Shown here: positions 1 to 5,672 of the stretch, piece by piece
Layout: every line of letters begins with the position of its first letter
How positions within the stretch are numbered: position 1 is the first letter of the stretch
Source of the DNA: Prevotellaceae bacterium UBA3646
GTDB lineage: Bacteria > Bacteroidota > Bacteroidia > Bacteroidales > Bacteroidaceae
DNA length: 5,672 bases
Direction of reading: 5' to 3'
NCBI GenBank assembly: GCA_002373535.1
Contig: DFKL01000021.1
Location: forward strand, 2,902-8,573
Made by a program: the position numbers and the translations under genes
The notes under the pieces: generated by a model
What the model saw: the letters and a program-made list of their open reading frames with translations, nothing else
Told to the model about the DNA's origin: nothing
The model's database searches: none

Positions 1-617
1 TGTACCACTGCGAGGTGGACGACTTGTACCTGATCCCCACTGCGGAGGTTCCTGTGACTAACATATATCGTGACGTAATAATTGATGAGAAGGACCTGCC
101 TATAAAAAACTGTGCGTACACTCAGTGTTTCCGTCGCGAGGCTGGCTCGTACGGCAAGGATGTACGCGGACTGAACAGGTTGCATGAGTTCTCGAAGATC
201 GAGATTGTGCGCATTGACACGCCGGCACACTCTGCCAAGTCACATCAGGAGATGCTGGACCATGTCGAGGGGCTGCTGAAGAAACTGCAGCTCCCTTATC
301 GCATACTGCGCCTGTGTGGCGGCGACGCGTCGTTTACCAGTGCCATCTGCTATGACTTTGAGGTTTACAGCGAGGCTCAGAAGCGTTGGCTGGAGGTGTC
401 GTCGGTAAGCAATTTCGACACGTATCAGGCTAACCGGCTGAAATGCCGTTACCGCAACAGCGAGACGAAGAGGACGGAGCTGTGCCACACGCTAAACGGT
501 TCGGCCTTGGCCCTGCCTCGCATCGTTGCGTCCATATTGGAGAACTACCAGACGGACGAGGGCATTCGCGTACCAGACGTTCTGGTGCCGTACATGGGAT
601 GCAATATGATAAGATAA
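1..617 (+). CDS. serS: Seryl-tRNA synthetase, C-terminal half (5' end outside window)
   Basis: This enzyme attaches serine to tRNA-Ser in the cytoplasm (class II aminoacyl-tRNA synthetase). The reading frame is open from the first base; the first full codon is at 3, and 204 residues are visible before TAA at 615-617. Family members have about 420 residues, so the N-terminal tRNA-binding coiled coil and motif 1 lie upstream of the window. Visible landmarks, in order, are the serine-pocket segment YLIPTAEVPVTN (27-62), class II motif 2 with the pattern CFRREAGSYGKDVRGLNRLHEF (about 126-194), the segment LEVSSVSNFDTYQANRL, and motif 3 NGSALALPR followed by ILENYQ (about 495-550). The C-terminus ends shortly after VPDVLVPYMG, as usual for the family. 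Nothing looks broken. Leucine codons are strongly CTG-biased (14 of 20 by my count). No terminator follows, so transcription may continue into the next gene. Confidence 0.96.
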   Translation, partial: YHCEVDDLYLIPTAEVPVTNIYRDVIIDEKDLPIKNCAYTQCFRREAGSYGKDVRGLNRLHEFSKIEIVRIDTPAHSAKSHQEMLDHVEGLLKKLQLPYRILRLCGGDASFTSAICYDFEVYSEAQKRWLEVSSVSNFDTYQANRLKCRYRNSETKRTELCHTLNGSALALPRIVASILENYQTDEGIRVPDVLVPYMGCNMIR

Positions 618-660
618 TGGTGTCTTGTCTGAATGACGAGATAAAAATGCAAGTGTATAT

Positions 661-3012
661 ATGTACAAGATAGTTTCAAAGAAGCAGTTTTCCGAGAAGG
701 TCTTCTGCATGGAGATCGAGGCGCCAATGATTGCCAAGTCACGCAAACCTGGCAACTTTGTCATCGTCCGTGTCGACAAGCACTCTGAGCGCATGCCTCT
801 GACCATTGCCGATGCTGACGTTAATACTGGTACCATAACCTTGGTGATACAGGAGGTGGGCATGTCCTCGACCAAGTTGTGCATGAAGAACGTCGGTGAT
901 TCCGTAGCTGACATCGTCGGCCCTCTTGGCAACCCGACGCATATAGAGAAGTTCGGAACCGTGATCTGTGCTTGCGGTGGCCTGGGTGCTGCACCCATGC
1001 TGCCTATCATACGTGGGCTTAAGGCCGCCGGGAACCGGGTGCTAAGTGTCATTGCCGGCCGTACTGCCGACCTCGTAATCATGGAAGACGAGATACGTGA
1101 GTCGTCGGACGAGGTGATTATCATGACGGATGACGGTTCGCGTGGTGAAAAGGGGGTAGTGACGGTAGGTATTGAGAAATTCTGCCTGCAGGAGCATATT
1201 GACAAGGCTTTTGCCATCGGACCACCTATAATGATGAAGTTCTCATGCCTGATGACACAGAAATATGGTGTCTCCACGGACGTTTCCCTAAACACGATAA
1301 TGGTCGACGGAACTGGAATGTGCGGTGCTTGTCGTCTGACCATAGGCGGCAAGACAAAGTTCGTATGCATAGACGGTCCGGAGTTTGACGGAGCCCTCGT
1401 TGACTGGGACGAGATGTTCAAACGTATGAGCACGTTCAGACAAGCCGAGCTGAAAGATATGGAGGAGATTGAGCTGCACATGTATCAGGACGTACAGGAC
1501 GGGATTGCCGAGCATACTGACGTGACAATGGACGTAACGCCCACAGATGAAGGGATAGACGTGCTTACTGACCGTAATGCTCCGTGGCGCGATGAACTGA
1601 GGAAAAAGATGAAGGCAAAGGAGCGCACGCAGATTAAACGTGTCCAGATGCCTGAGCTGGACCCGGTGTACCGTGCGACTACACGCCACGAGGAGGTCAA
1701 CAAGGGGCTGACAAAGCAGATGGCAATGACGGAGGCGCAGCGCTGTCTTGACTGTGCTAAGCCGACATGCGTGGAGGGTTGCCCGGTAAACATCAACATA
1801 CCGTCGTTCATCAAGAATATTGAGCGTGGACAGTTCCTTGCTGCTGCAAAGGTGTTGAAGAATACGTCTGCGCTGCCGGCGGTATGTGGCCGCGTATGCC
1901 CACAGGAAAAGCAGTGCGAGAGCAGATGTATACATCTGCAGATGAATGAGCCTGCGGTTGCCATAGGATATCTGGAACGCTTTGCTGCAGACTACGAGCG
2001 ACAGAGCGGCTGCGTTTCCCTGCCTGAGACAGAGCCTGCGAACGGCATCAAGATTGCTGTCGTGGGGTCTGGCCCTGCCGGACTTTCATTTGCTGGCGAC
2101 ATGGTAAGGAGGGGGTATGACGTATATGTATTCGAAGCTCTGCATGAGATAGGCGGAGTTCTCAAGTATGGTATCCCTGAATTCCGTCTTCCGAATGCGA
2201 TAGTAGACGTGGAGATACGGAACCTTGCCAAAATGGGCGTACATTTCCAGACTGACGTAATCATAGGCAAGACCATCAGCATACAGGAACTGGAGGAGAA
2301 TGGATTCAAGGGGATATTCGTGGCAAGCGGCGCTGGTCTGCCCAACTTCATGAATATTCCTGGCGAAAACCTGCTGAATATCATGTCGTCGAACGAATAT
2401 CTGACGCGTGTCAACCTGATGGATGCTGCCAATCCGCTATCAGATACACCGATCAACTTCGGTAAAAATGTGATGGTAGTGGGTGGCGGTAATACTGCCA
2501 TGGACTCGTGCCGTACAGCCAAGCGCTTAGGAGCAAACGTTACACTGGTATACCGCCGTTCCGAAGCAGAGATGCCTGCACGACTCGAAGAGGTAAAACA
2601 TGCAAAGGAAGAAGGAATCAACTTCCTTACCTTACATAATCCGATTGAATACCTTGCTGATGAGAAGGGAGCAGTCAAGGCTGCTGTCCTCCAAGTCATG
2701 CAACTGGGCGAACCTGACGCAAGCGGACGACGGAGTCCTGAACCAATTCCAGGTAAAACCATTACAATCGACGTTGATCAGGTTATTGTGGCCGTAGGAG
2801 TCTCACCTAACCCATTGGTACCTAAGAGCATCGAAGGCTTACAACTGGGCAGAAAGAATACCATCGCCGTAAACGATGACATGGAAAGCAGTCGGTCCAT
2901 GCTCTTTGCCGGAGGGGATATCGTTCGTGGAGGAGCAACGGTGATTCTCGCCATGGGCGACGGAAGAAAAGCTGCTGCTGCCATGGACAGAAAATTCAAA
3001 GAAATGGCATAA
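661..3012 (+). CDS. Fused NfnA-NfnB-type NADH-dependent ferredoxin:NADP+ oxidoreductase (PyrK-like/GltD-like fusion)
   Basis: This is a 783-residue flavin and iron-sulfur protein, often annotated as 'bifunctional dihydroorotate dehydrogenase B NAD binding subunit/NADPH-dependent glutamate synthase'. Residues 1-260 resemble NfnA: the FAD-binding motif RMPLTI (44-49), a glycine-rich nucleotide loop CGGLGAAP (105-112), and a [2Fe-2S] site DGTGMCGACR with C221, C224 and C236. D216 is a candidate fourth ligand, since known NfnA uses one Asp and three Cys. Residues 330-783 resemble NfnB: cysteines C362, C365, C370, C374 and C409, C413, C419, C423 for two [4Fe-4S] clusters, FAD loop GSGPAG (469-474), YGIPEFRLP (503-511), NADP(H) loop VVGGGNTAMD (606-615) with YRR (631-633), and a final FAD contact AGGD (750-753). 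The likely cytoplasmic role is reversible electron bifurcation between NADPH, NADH and ferredoxin. True glutamate synthase or PyrK roles are less likely, because no gltB or pyrD is adjacent. ATG 661 was chosen because the fold begins there (MYKIVSKKQFSEKVF) and an in-frame stop lies at 634-636. Codon use changes near residue 600. Confidence 0.9.
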   Translation: MYKIVSKKQFSEKVFCMEIEAPMIAKSRKPGNFVIVRVDKHSERMPLTIADADVNTGTITLVIQEVGMSSTKLCMKNVGDSVADIVGPLGNPTHIEKFGTVICACGGLGAAPMLPIIRGLKAAGNRVLSVIAGRTADLVIMEDEIRESSDEVIIMTDDGSRGEKGVVTVGIEKFCLQEHIDKAFAIGPPIMMKFSCLMTQKYGVSTDVSLNTIMVDGTGMCGACRLTIGGKTKFVCIDGPEFDGALVDWDEMFKRMSTFRQAELKDMEEIELHMYQDVQDGIAEHTDVTMDVTPTDEGIDVLTDRNAPWRDELRKKMKAKERTQIKRVQMPELDPVYRATTRHEEVNKGLTKQMAMTEAQRCLDCAKPTCVEGCPVNINIPSFIKNIERGQFLAAAKVLKNTSALPAVCGRVCPQEKQCESRCIHLQMNEPAVAIGYLERFAADYERQSGCVSLPETEPANGIKIAVVGSGPAGLSFAGDMVRRGYDVYVFEALHEIGGVLKYGIPEFRLPNAIVDVEIRNLAKMGVHFQTDVIIGKTISIQELEENGFKGIFVASGAGLPNFMNIPGENLLNIMSSNEYLTRVNLMDAANPLSDTPINFGKNVMVVGGGNTAMDSCRTAKRLGANVTLVYRRSEAEMPARLEEVKHAKEEGINFLTLHNPIEYLADEKGAVKAAVLQVMQLGEPDASGRRSPEPIPGKTITIDVDQVIVAVGVSPNPLVPKSIEGLQLGRKNTIAVNDDMESSRSMLFAGGDIVRGGATVILAMGDGRKAAAAMDRKFKEMA

Positions 3013-3030
3013 TTTCGATTCATACCTGTA

Positions 3031-3066
3031 AAAGCCTCATAGTTGAAACTATGGGGCTTTTTTATT
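3031..3066 (+). terminator. Rho-independent terminator after the Nfn fusion gene
   Basis: AAAGCCTCATAG (3031-3042) pairs with CTATGGGGCTTT (3049-3060) over 12 positions with a single T-G wobble, around the loop TTGAAA. Pairing can extend into AGT/ACT to leave a four-base loop. The 3' arm runs into six consecutive Ts (3058-3063), then ATT. It starts 18 bases after the stop codon at 3010-3012, in the right place and orientation to end the upstream transcript. Confidence 0.9.
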
Positions 3067-3092
3067 CAATGAATTACAATAAGTAAACGGAT

Positions 3093-3108
3093 GATAAAAA
3101 AAGTTATC
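3093..3108. repeat. Short inverted repeat GATAA-N6-TTATC
   Basis: GATAA at 3093-3097 and TTATC at 3104-3108 are perfect inverted copies separated by six bases (AAAAAG). The repeat lies between the terminator and the next gene, about 75 bases before the GTG start. It could be a small operator, but five-base arms in A/T-rich DNA can arise by chance. Confidence 0.2.
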
Positions 3109-3156
3109 GGAAAGGTTTTATAACACTGCTTTAAATTCGCTTAACATGAACACACG

Positions 3157-3164
3157 TAAATTTG
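3157..3164 (+). promoter_or_regulatory. Candidate Bacteroidetes -7 promoter element (TAAATTTG)
   Basis: TAAATTTG fits the Bacteroidetes -7 consensus TAnnTTTG exactly. It would put transcription start near 3170, about 13 bases before the GTG at 3184. No convincing -33 TTTG/TTG box is seen about 20 bases upstream. If translation really begins at ATG 3146, this motif would lie inside the coding region and could not be that gene's promoter. A weaker match, TAAATTCG (3132-3139), lies further upstream. Confidence 0.3.
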
Positions 3165-3183
3165 TATTCAAAAAAGAATAAAG

Positions 3184-3858
3184 GTGTTCCGAGTTTTCCC
3201 GATCATAGCATGCATCATGATATGTGCCTCTTCCTCACTGAAGGCACAAAACCAACGTAAAGATTCATCCACCTTGGAGCACGATACCATTTCAGCAAGT
3301 GATACGACAAAAGTCAGAAGAAGTATCTCACGTAAAGACAATGTCGATCTGAATAACGACATGAAGAACTATATCGATTTCAACTTTTTCGGTAACAGTC
3401 AAACAATAAACGACTCTCCCTATATGGAACAGTCAAAGAGTTGGATGAAATTCAATACTGATGCGACCAAGAGTTCCATGTACGCACCAAAGAATAAAGA
3501 TTTGCGGATTACGATGAAGATTAATCCCAACAGCCATACCGACATCTACAGCCAAAGTGACTTAGACATTCAGAACCGTCGTATCGGTACACCTATAGAA
3601 GATGGTAACGCAATGACGGCAGGAGTCGGTATCAAATACACGTTCGATGCAGAAAAACTACTTTACGAGAACCTGACGGAAAGAGGACGAACTCTCAAAC
3701 ATAATCGCAAGTATGCCAATGCTTGGAAAAACTACAAGAACTATATTCCCGAAAAAGACTCCATCCAACGCGATTCGACCCTACTTATCCAAGATGTAAG
3801 AAGGATTGCTAACGACTTAGTGCCACTTGCAGCCGACAGCGTCAAGCAAGCCCAATGA
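3184..3858 (+). CDS. Small exported protein of unknown function (Bacteroidales-type)
   Basis: I do not recognise a named family with confidence; a Bacteroides-restricted DUF such as DUF4858 is only an untested guess. The 224-residue frame from GTG 3184 begins with a hydrophobic stretch, FPIIACIMICASSS (5-18), followed by LKA|Q, a typical Bacteroidetes signal peptidase I site cleaving after A21. The mature part is hydrophilic, with no cysteine and no further membrane segment. Residues 23-60 are rich in S, T, D and K. Residues 62-160 carry aromatic and beta-like patches such as YIDFNFFGN and AGVGIKYTFDAEKLLYENL. Residues 165-224 are basic and probably helical. The signal peptide is short on positive charges from the GTG start. 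An ATG at 3146 opens a basic 11-codon frame that would join this one if one base were added in the A-run at 3170-3175, giving 13 extra residues. Likely periplasmic or outer-membrane associated. Confidence 0.7.
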   Translation: MFRVFPIIACIMICASSSLKAQNQRKDSSTLEHDTISASDTTKVRRSISRKDNVDLNNDMKNYIDFNFFGNSQTINDSPYMEQSKSWMKFNTDATKSSMYAPKNKDLRITMKINPNSHTDIYSQSDLDIQNRRIGTPIEDGNAMTAGVGIKYTFDAEKLLYENLTERGRTLKHNRKYANAWKNYKNYIPEKDSIQRDSTLLIQDVRRIANDLVPLAADSVKQAQ

Positions 3859-3871
3859 CACAAAGGAGTCC

Positions 3872-4867
3872 TTACTTACTTGGCTGAAGAAAACACACCG
3901 TACGACGGAAGATATTCTCACGCAACTGATCGCGATATAGCCAGATCTCACGAGAATGATAATTCCCTTCTTTACCTATCAACGGAAGGATATAATCAGT
4001 CGCCGTGTATCCATCAACCAGCAAAAGATGAGTATTTGGATCCAGACGAACGGTCATCGTATCTTTTTTTTGCTGATCAATAGGCAAAAGTGGCGTAGGC
4101 TCAGTGATAAGAACAGCCGGAGTATCATCAACCTTCCAGTTTACCGGATTAATCGAGATTTCGTTATTATCACCCAAGCCATGAATGACAGCATTCACAT
4201 CCCGAACAGAGTTATAACAGATCGTCACACCTGTATCAGATTCGCCGGAAGCAGGAACGATATAGTTCGTTTGAGCCAATGTTTCTTTCGTAATGTTGGT
4301 ACCCAAAGCATAGGCAGCAATCATCCTTTGATAGGTTGTAGCGTCCATCTCCTTTAACAGTTCCAACATAATCATCGCACCCTGACTGAAGCCAGCCAGC
4401 ACGAAAGGACGACCATCGTTCAGGTTCTTCAAAAAATAGTCGAATGCTTTCTTCACATCACTCACAGCAACAGGAAAACGTGCTTCGAGAGTGCTGTCGT
4501 TCATAAAAGATTGAAGCGAACATTGCCTGTAATAGGGAGTATAAAAGTTTAAAGGACCACTAATCAATGTGTCAACACCGATCATTTCACTATACATAGG
4601 CGTTCTTGCCCAGTCAGCATACGTATCTGCATGGTGGTACACCGTGTTATCCGGCATCATGGTATCGCCAATCTCAGTCGAAATAATATAGAACACATCA
4701 GCTGCATGGTGTCGGTCAGAAATGTGCCACTGAGTTGAGTCATTATAATCAGGTTCAACCGCCAAAACCTCAGTCTCAGCCGGAATCTGTTTTCTTTCTC
4801 CATTACATTGGAAGAAGAGGCAAGCAATAAGCAGGCATCCTACTAACTGAAATAATTCTTTTTTCAT
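3872..4867 (-). CDS. DUF3089-type alpha/beta hydrolase, probable lipoprotein
   Basis: A 331-residue predicted serine hydrolase of the DUF3089 (lipase-like alpha/beta hydrolase) family. Supporting segments are ADVFYIISTEIGD near residue 60, TPYYRQ (110-115), the nucleophile elbow AGFSQGA with S161 as catalytic serine, INPVNW (239-244), and YHSREI with H304 as candidate catalytic histidine. The acid residue cannot be assigned by eye. The N-terminus MKKELFQ plus a hydrophobic core indicates export. Three cysteines are lipidation candidates: C11 (LVGC) and C16 (LIAC) fit the lipobox consensus, whereas C21 (FFQC) is best placed at the end of the hydrophobic stretch but does not fit. The start ATG (4867-4865) overlaps the stop TGA of the upstream phosphoesterase gene, so the two are probably one operon with coupled translation. 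An A8 run encodes K267-K268. The substrate is unknown; esterase or lipase activity is family-level inference. Confidence 0.85.
   Translation of the reverse strand: MKKELFQLVGCLLIACLFFQCNGERKQIPAETEVLAVEPDYNDSTQWHISDRHHAADVFYIISTEIGDTMMPDNTVYHHADTYADWARTPMYSEMIGVDTLISGPLNFYTPYYRQCSLQSFMNDSTLEARFPVAVSDVKKAFDYFLKNLNDGRPFVLAGFSQGAMIMLELLKEMDATTYQRMIAAYALGTNITKETLAQTNYIVPASGESDTGVTICYNSVRDVNAVIHGLGDNNEISINPVNWKVDDTPAVLITEPTPLLPIDQQKKDTMTVRLDPNTHLLLVDGYTATDYILPLIGKEGNYHSREIWLYRDQLRENIFRRTVCFLQPSK
4064..4071 (-). repeat. Mononucleotide run A8 inside the DUF3089 gene
   Basis: Eight Ts on the plus strand read as AAAAAAAA in the coding strand, within codons Q266-K267-K268. The present length keeps the gene in frame. 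A slip of one base would remove the C-terminal part, including the candidate catalytic histidine H304. Confidence 0.9.
4864..4867 (-). other. ATGA stop/start overlap coupling two genes
   Basis: On the minus strand the bases read ATGA. TGA (4866-4864) ends the phosphoesterase frame and ATG (4867-4865) begins the DUF3089 frame. The preceding coding-strand sequence is A-rich (GTTATAGAAAA) with no Shine-Dalgarno match. This arrangement suggests termination-reinitiation and a shared transcript. Confidence 0.9.
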
Positions 4868-5672
4868 TTTTCTATAACCATATTGAATTGGTCACATGCA
4901 CCTGTGCGATGAGCCAAATGTTTTGTCGTTGGTGAAATCCCAAAGAGTGGAGAGTATGTCTTTACCTTCACCGTCTTTCCATCAGGTAAGAATTCAAGGA
5001 TCCGAAGCCAACCATCACCACCGTTACCTTCCCATCCTCCTCCAAGGATTTGAACATTAAACATCATCTGATGAACAGTCTTTCCTGCTGAATTTTTATC
5101 AGCACGATAAGCCACCGAGTCTTCAAAATCGCCAGGCACACCCGTATGCCCGCAAAGAACCATTCGTATGTTCTTGCAAGGATAGATCAGTTTCTCCCAG
5201 ATTTCCTGTCCAAAGTTACGTGGCTGAATCTTGTAACCTTCGTTATTTGTCCGCTCAGCCGTACGTTCACGCAAAAAAGAATGAGTAATAAATATGATGG
5301 TATAATCTTGATAGTCTTTGCTATCAGCCAAACCTTTTGCCCACGCCAAAACTTCATCACGAGGAGCCCATTCGGCAGCAATTACCAAAATCTTGCCCCA
5401 ATGTTCATCTTCAAATTTATATGCCGCATTTTCCAATGATACTTTTCCTTCTCGGTTTGGATAGGCAGCCACTACACAATCCAACCATTTTGAATTTCGT
5501 TCTATCGGAAAATATTCAGGAAAGTGAGTAAATCCCTCGTCACCACGTACATAACCATACTCATGATTACCAGTTGCGATGATATATGGAACTTTATTGT
5601 CAAGGCGTTCCATACAATGAGAAGCCCACTCCCACATCTGCCGGCTCGTTTGATTCAGCATACGTCGATTTC
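4864..5672 (-). CDS. Calcineurin-like metallophosphoesterase (N-terminus outside window)
   Basis: The frame is open through the window edge: codons for N, R and R precede the first visible Met at 5661, so that Met is internal and the true start lies beyond 5672. From that Met, 265 residues are visible. The metal-site motif GNHE (31-34, IIATGNHEYG) and IFITHSFL with H127 match conserved metal-binding positions of the calcineurin-like fold. GHTG (171-174, RMVLCGHTGVPGD) stands where GHxH is usual, so the second histidine is replaced by glycine. The earlier motifs (DxH and GDxx) should lie in the missing part. The C-terminal segment GGGWEGNGGDGWLRILEF followed by VKVKTYSPLF is typical of exported bacterial members of the family. 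It hydrolyses an unknown phosphoester, probably in the periplasm, though the signal peptide is not visible. It is the upstream partner of the DUF3089 gene through the ATGA overlap. Confidence 0.85.
   Translation of the reverse strand, partial: NRRMLNQTSRQMWEWASHCMERLDNKVPYIIATGNHEYGYVRGDEGFTHFPEYFPIERNSKWLDCVVAAYPNREGKVSLENAAYKFEDEHWGKILVIAAEWAPRDEVLAWAKGLADSKDYQDYTIIFITHSFLRERTAERTNNEGYKIQPRNFGQEIWEKLIYPCKNIRMVLCGHTGVPGDFEDSVAYRADKNSAGKTVHQMMFNVQILGGGWEGNGGDGWLRILEFLPDGKTVKVKTYSPLFGISPTTKHLAHRTGACDQFNMVIEK

Noticed and set aside
492..1481. Long minus-strand open frame (329 codons) across serS and the Nfn fusion
   Set aside because: It is antisense to two well-supported genes, its translation is Ser/Ile/Thr-rich with no recognisable motif, and the plus-strand proteins explain the sequence fully.
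1288..1964. Overlapping minus-strand frames of 215 and 159 codons
   Set aside because: Both lie opposite the iron-sulfur domains of the fusion gene. The cysteine and leucine patterns are by-products of the plus-strand codons.
1992..2762. Minus-strand open frame of 256 codons inside the Nfn fusion
   Set aside because: It lies opposite the conserved FAD and NADP loops of the plus-strand protein and shows no motif of its own; it is a shadow of the coding frame.
661..3012. Annotation as a true PyrK or as the glutamate synthase small subunit
   Set aside because: Neither pyrD nor gltB lies adjacent in the window, and the order of the two halves with the DGTGMCGACR site matches Nfn better. It remains possible as a database label.
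3013..3183. A small RNA or riboswitch in the gap before the exported protein gene
   Set aside because: Apart from the terminator, a promoter-like octamer and a five-base inverted repeat, the region is A/T-rich with no conserved-looking fold I can name.
3849..3885. Weak hairpin between the convergent genes (AGCCCAA with TTGGCT)
   Set aside because: The arms are about six bases with a bulge, the loop is long and no T-tract follows on either strand; not enough to call a terminator.
3956..4357. Plus-strand open frame of 133 codons within the DUF3089 gene region
   Set aside because: It is antisense to a gene with an intact catalytic motif, has no plausible promoter, and its composition does not resemble a protein-coding frame.

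Overview
The window looks like ordinary chromosome of a Bacteroidales bacterium, most likely a Prevotella- or Bacteroides-type gut anaerobe. The evidence is a single-chain fusion of the two Nfn/'glutamate synthase-like' subunits (typical of that order), start codons preceded by A-rich stretches rather than Shine-Dalgarno sites, a secreted protein whose signal peptide ends in 'AQ', and a Bacteroides-type DUF3089 hydrolase. The order-level assignment is fairly safe; the genus is inference.

Layout. Bases 1-617 (+) hold the 3' half of seryl-tRNA synthetase (serS). After 43 bases with no visible terminator comes a 783-residue iron-sulfur flavoprotein (661-3012, +). Its N-terminal part matches the NAD(H)/FAD/[2Fe-2S] subunit of NADH-dependent ferredoxin:NADP+ oxidoreductase (NfnA, PyrK-like), and its C-terminal part matches the NADP(H)/FAD/[4Fe-4S] subunit (NfnB, GltD-like). 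A strong hairpin plus T-tract terminator (3031-3066) closes this unit. A 171-base gap (3013-3183) carries that terminator and a candidate Bacteroidetes promoter, followed by a small exported protein of unknown function (3184-3858, +) whose start is ambiguous and may reflect a one-base indel in an A-run. Convergent to it, only 13 bases away, are two minus-strand genes joined by an ATGA overlap: a calcineurin-like metallophosphoesterase (4864-5672, cut by the window end) and a predicted membrane-anchored DUF3089 alpha/beta hydrolase (3872-4867).

How the genes work together. serS and the Nfn fusion are housekeeping functions (tRNA charging and redox balancing between NADH, NADPH and ferredoxin) that probably share a transcript without a functional link. 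The phosphoesterase and DUF3089 hydrolase are translationally coupled and probably act on related substrates, perhaps in the cell envelope; the substrate is unknown.

I see no CRISPR array, mobile element, tRNA, phage gene or evident new defence system. The observations most worth checking are the abrupt change in codon use inside the Nfn fusion gene near 2.43-2.6 kb, and the possible frameshift or alternative start at the head of the small exported protein gene.
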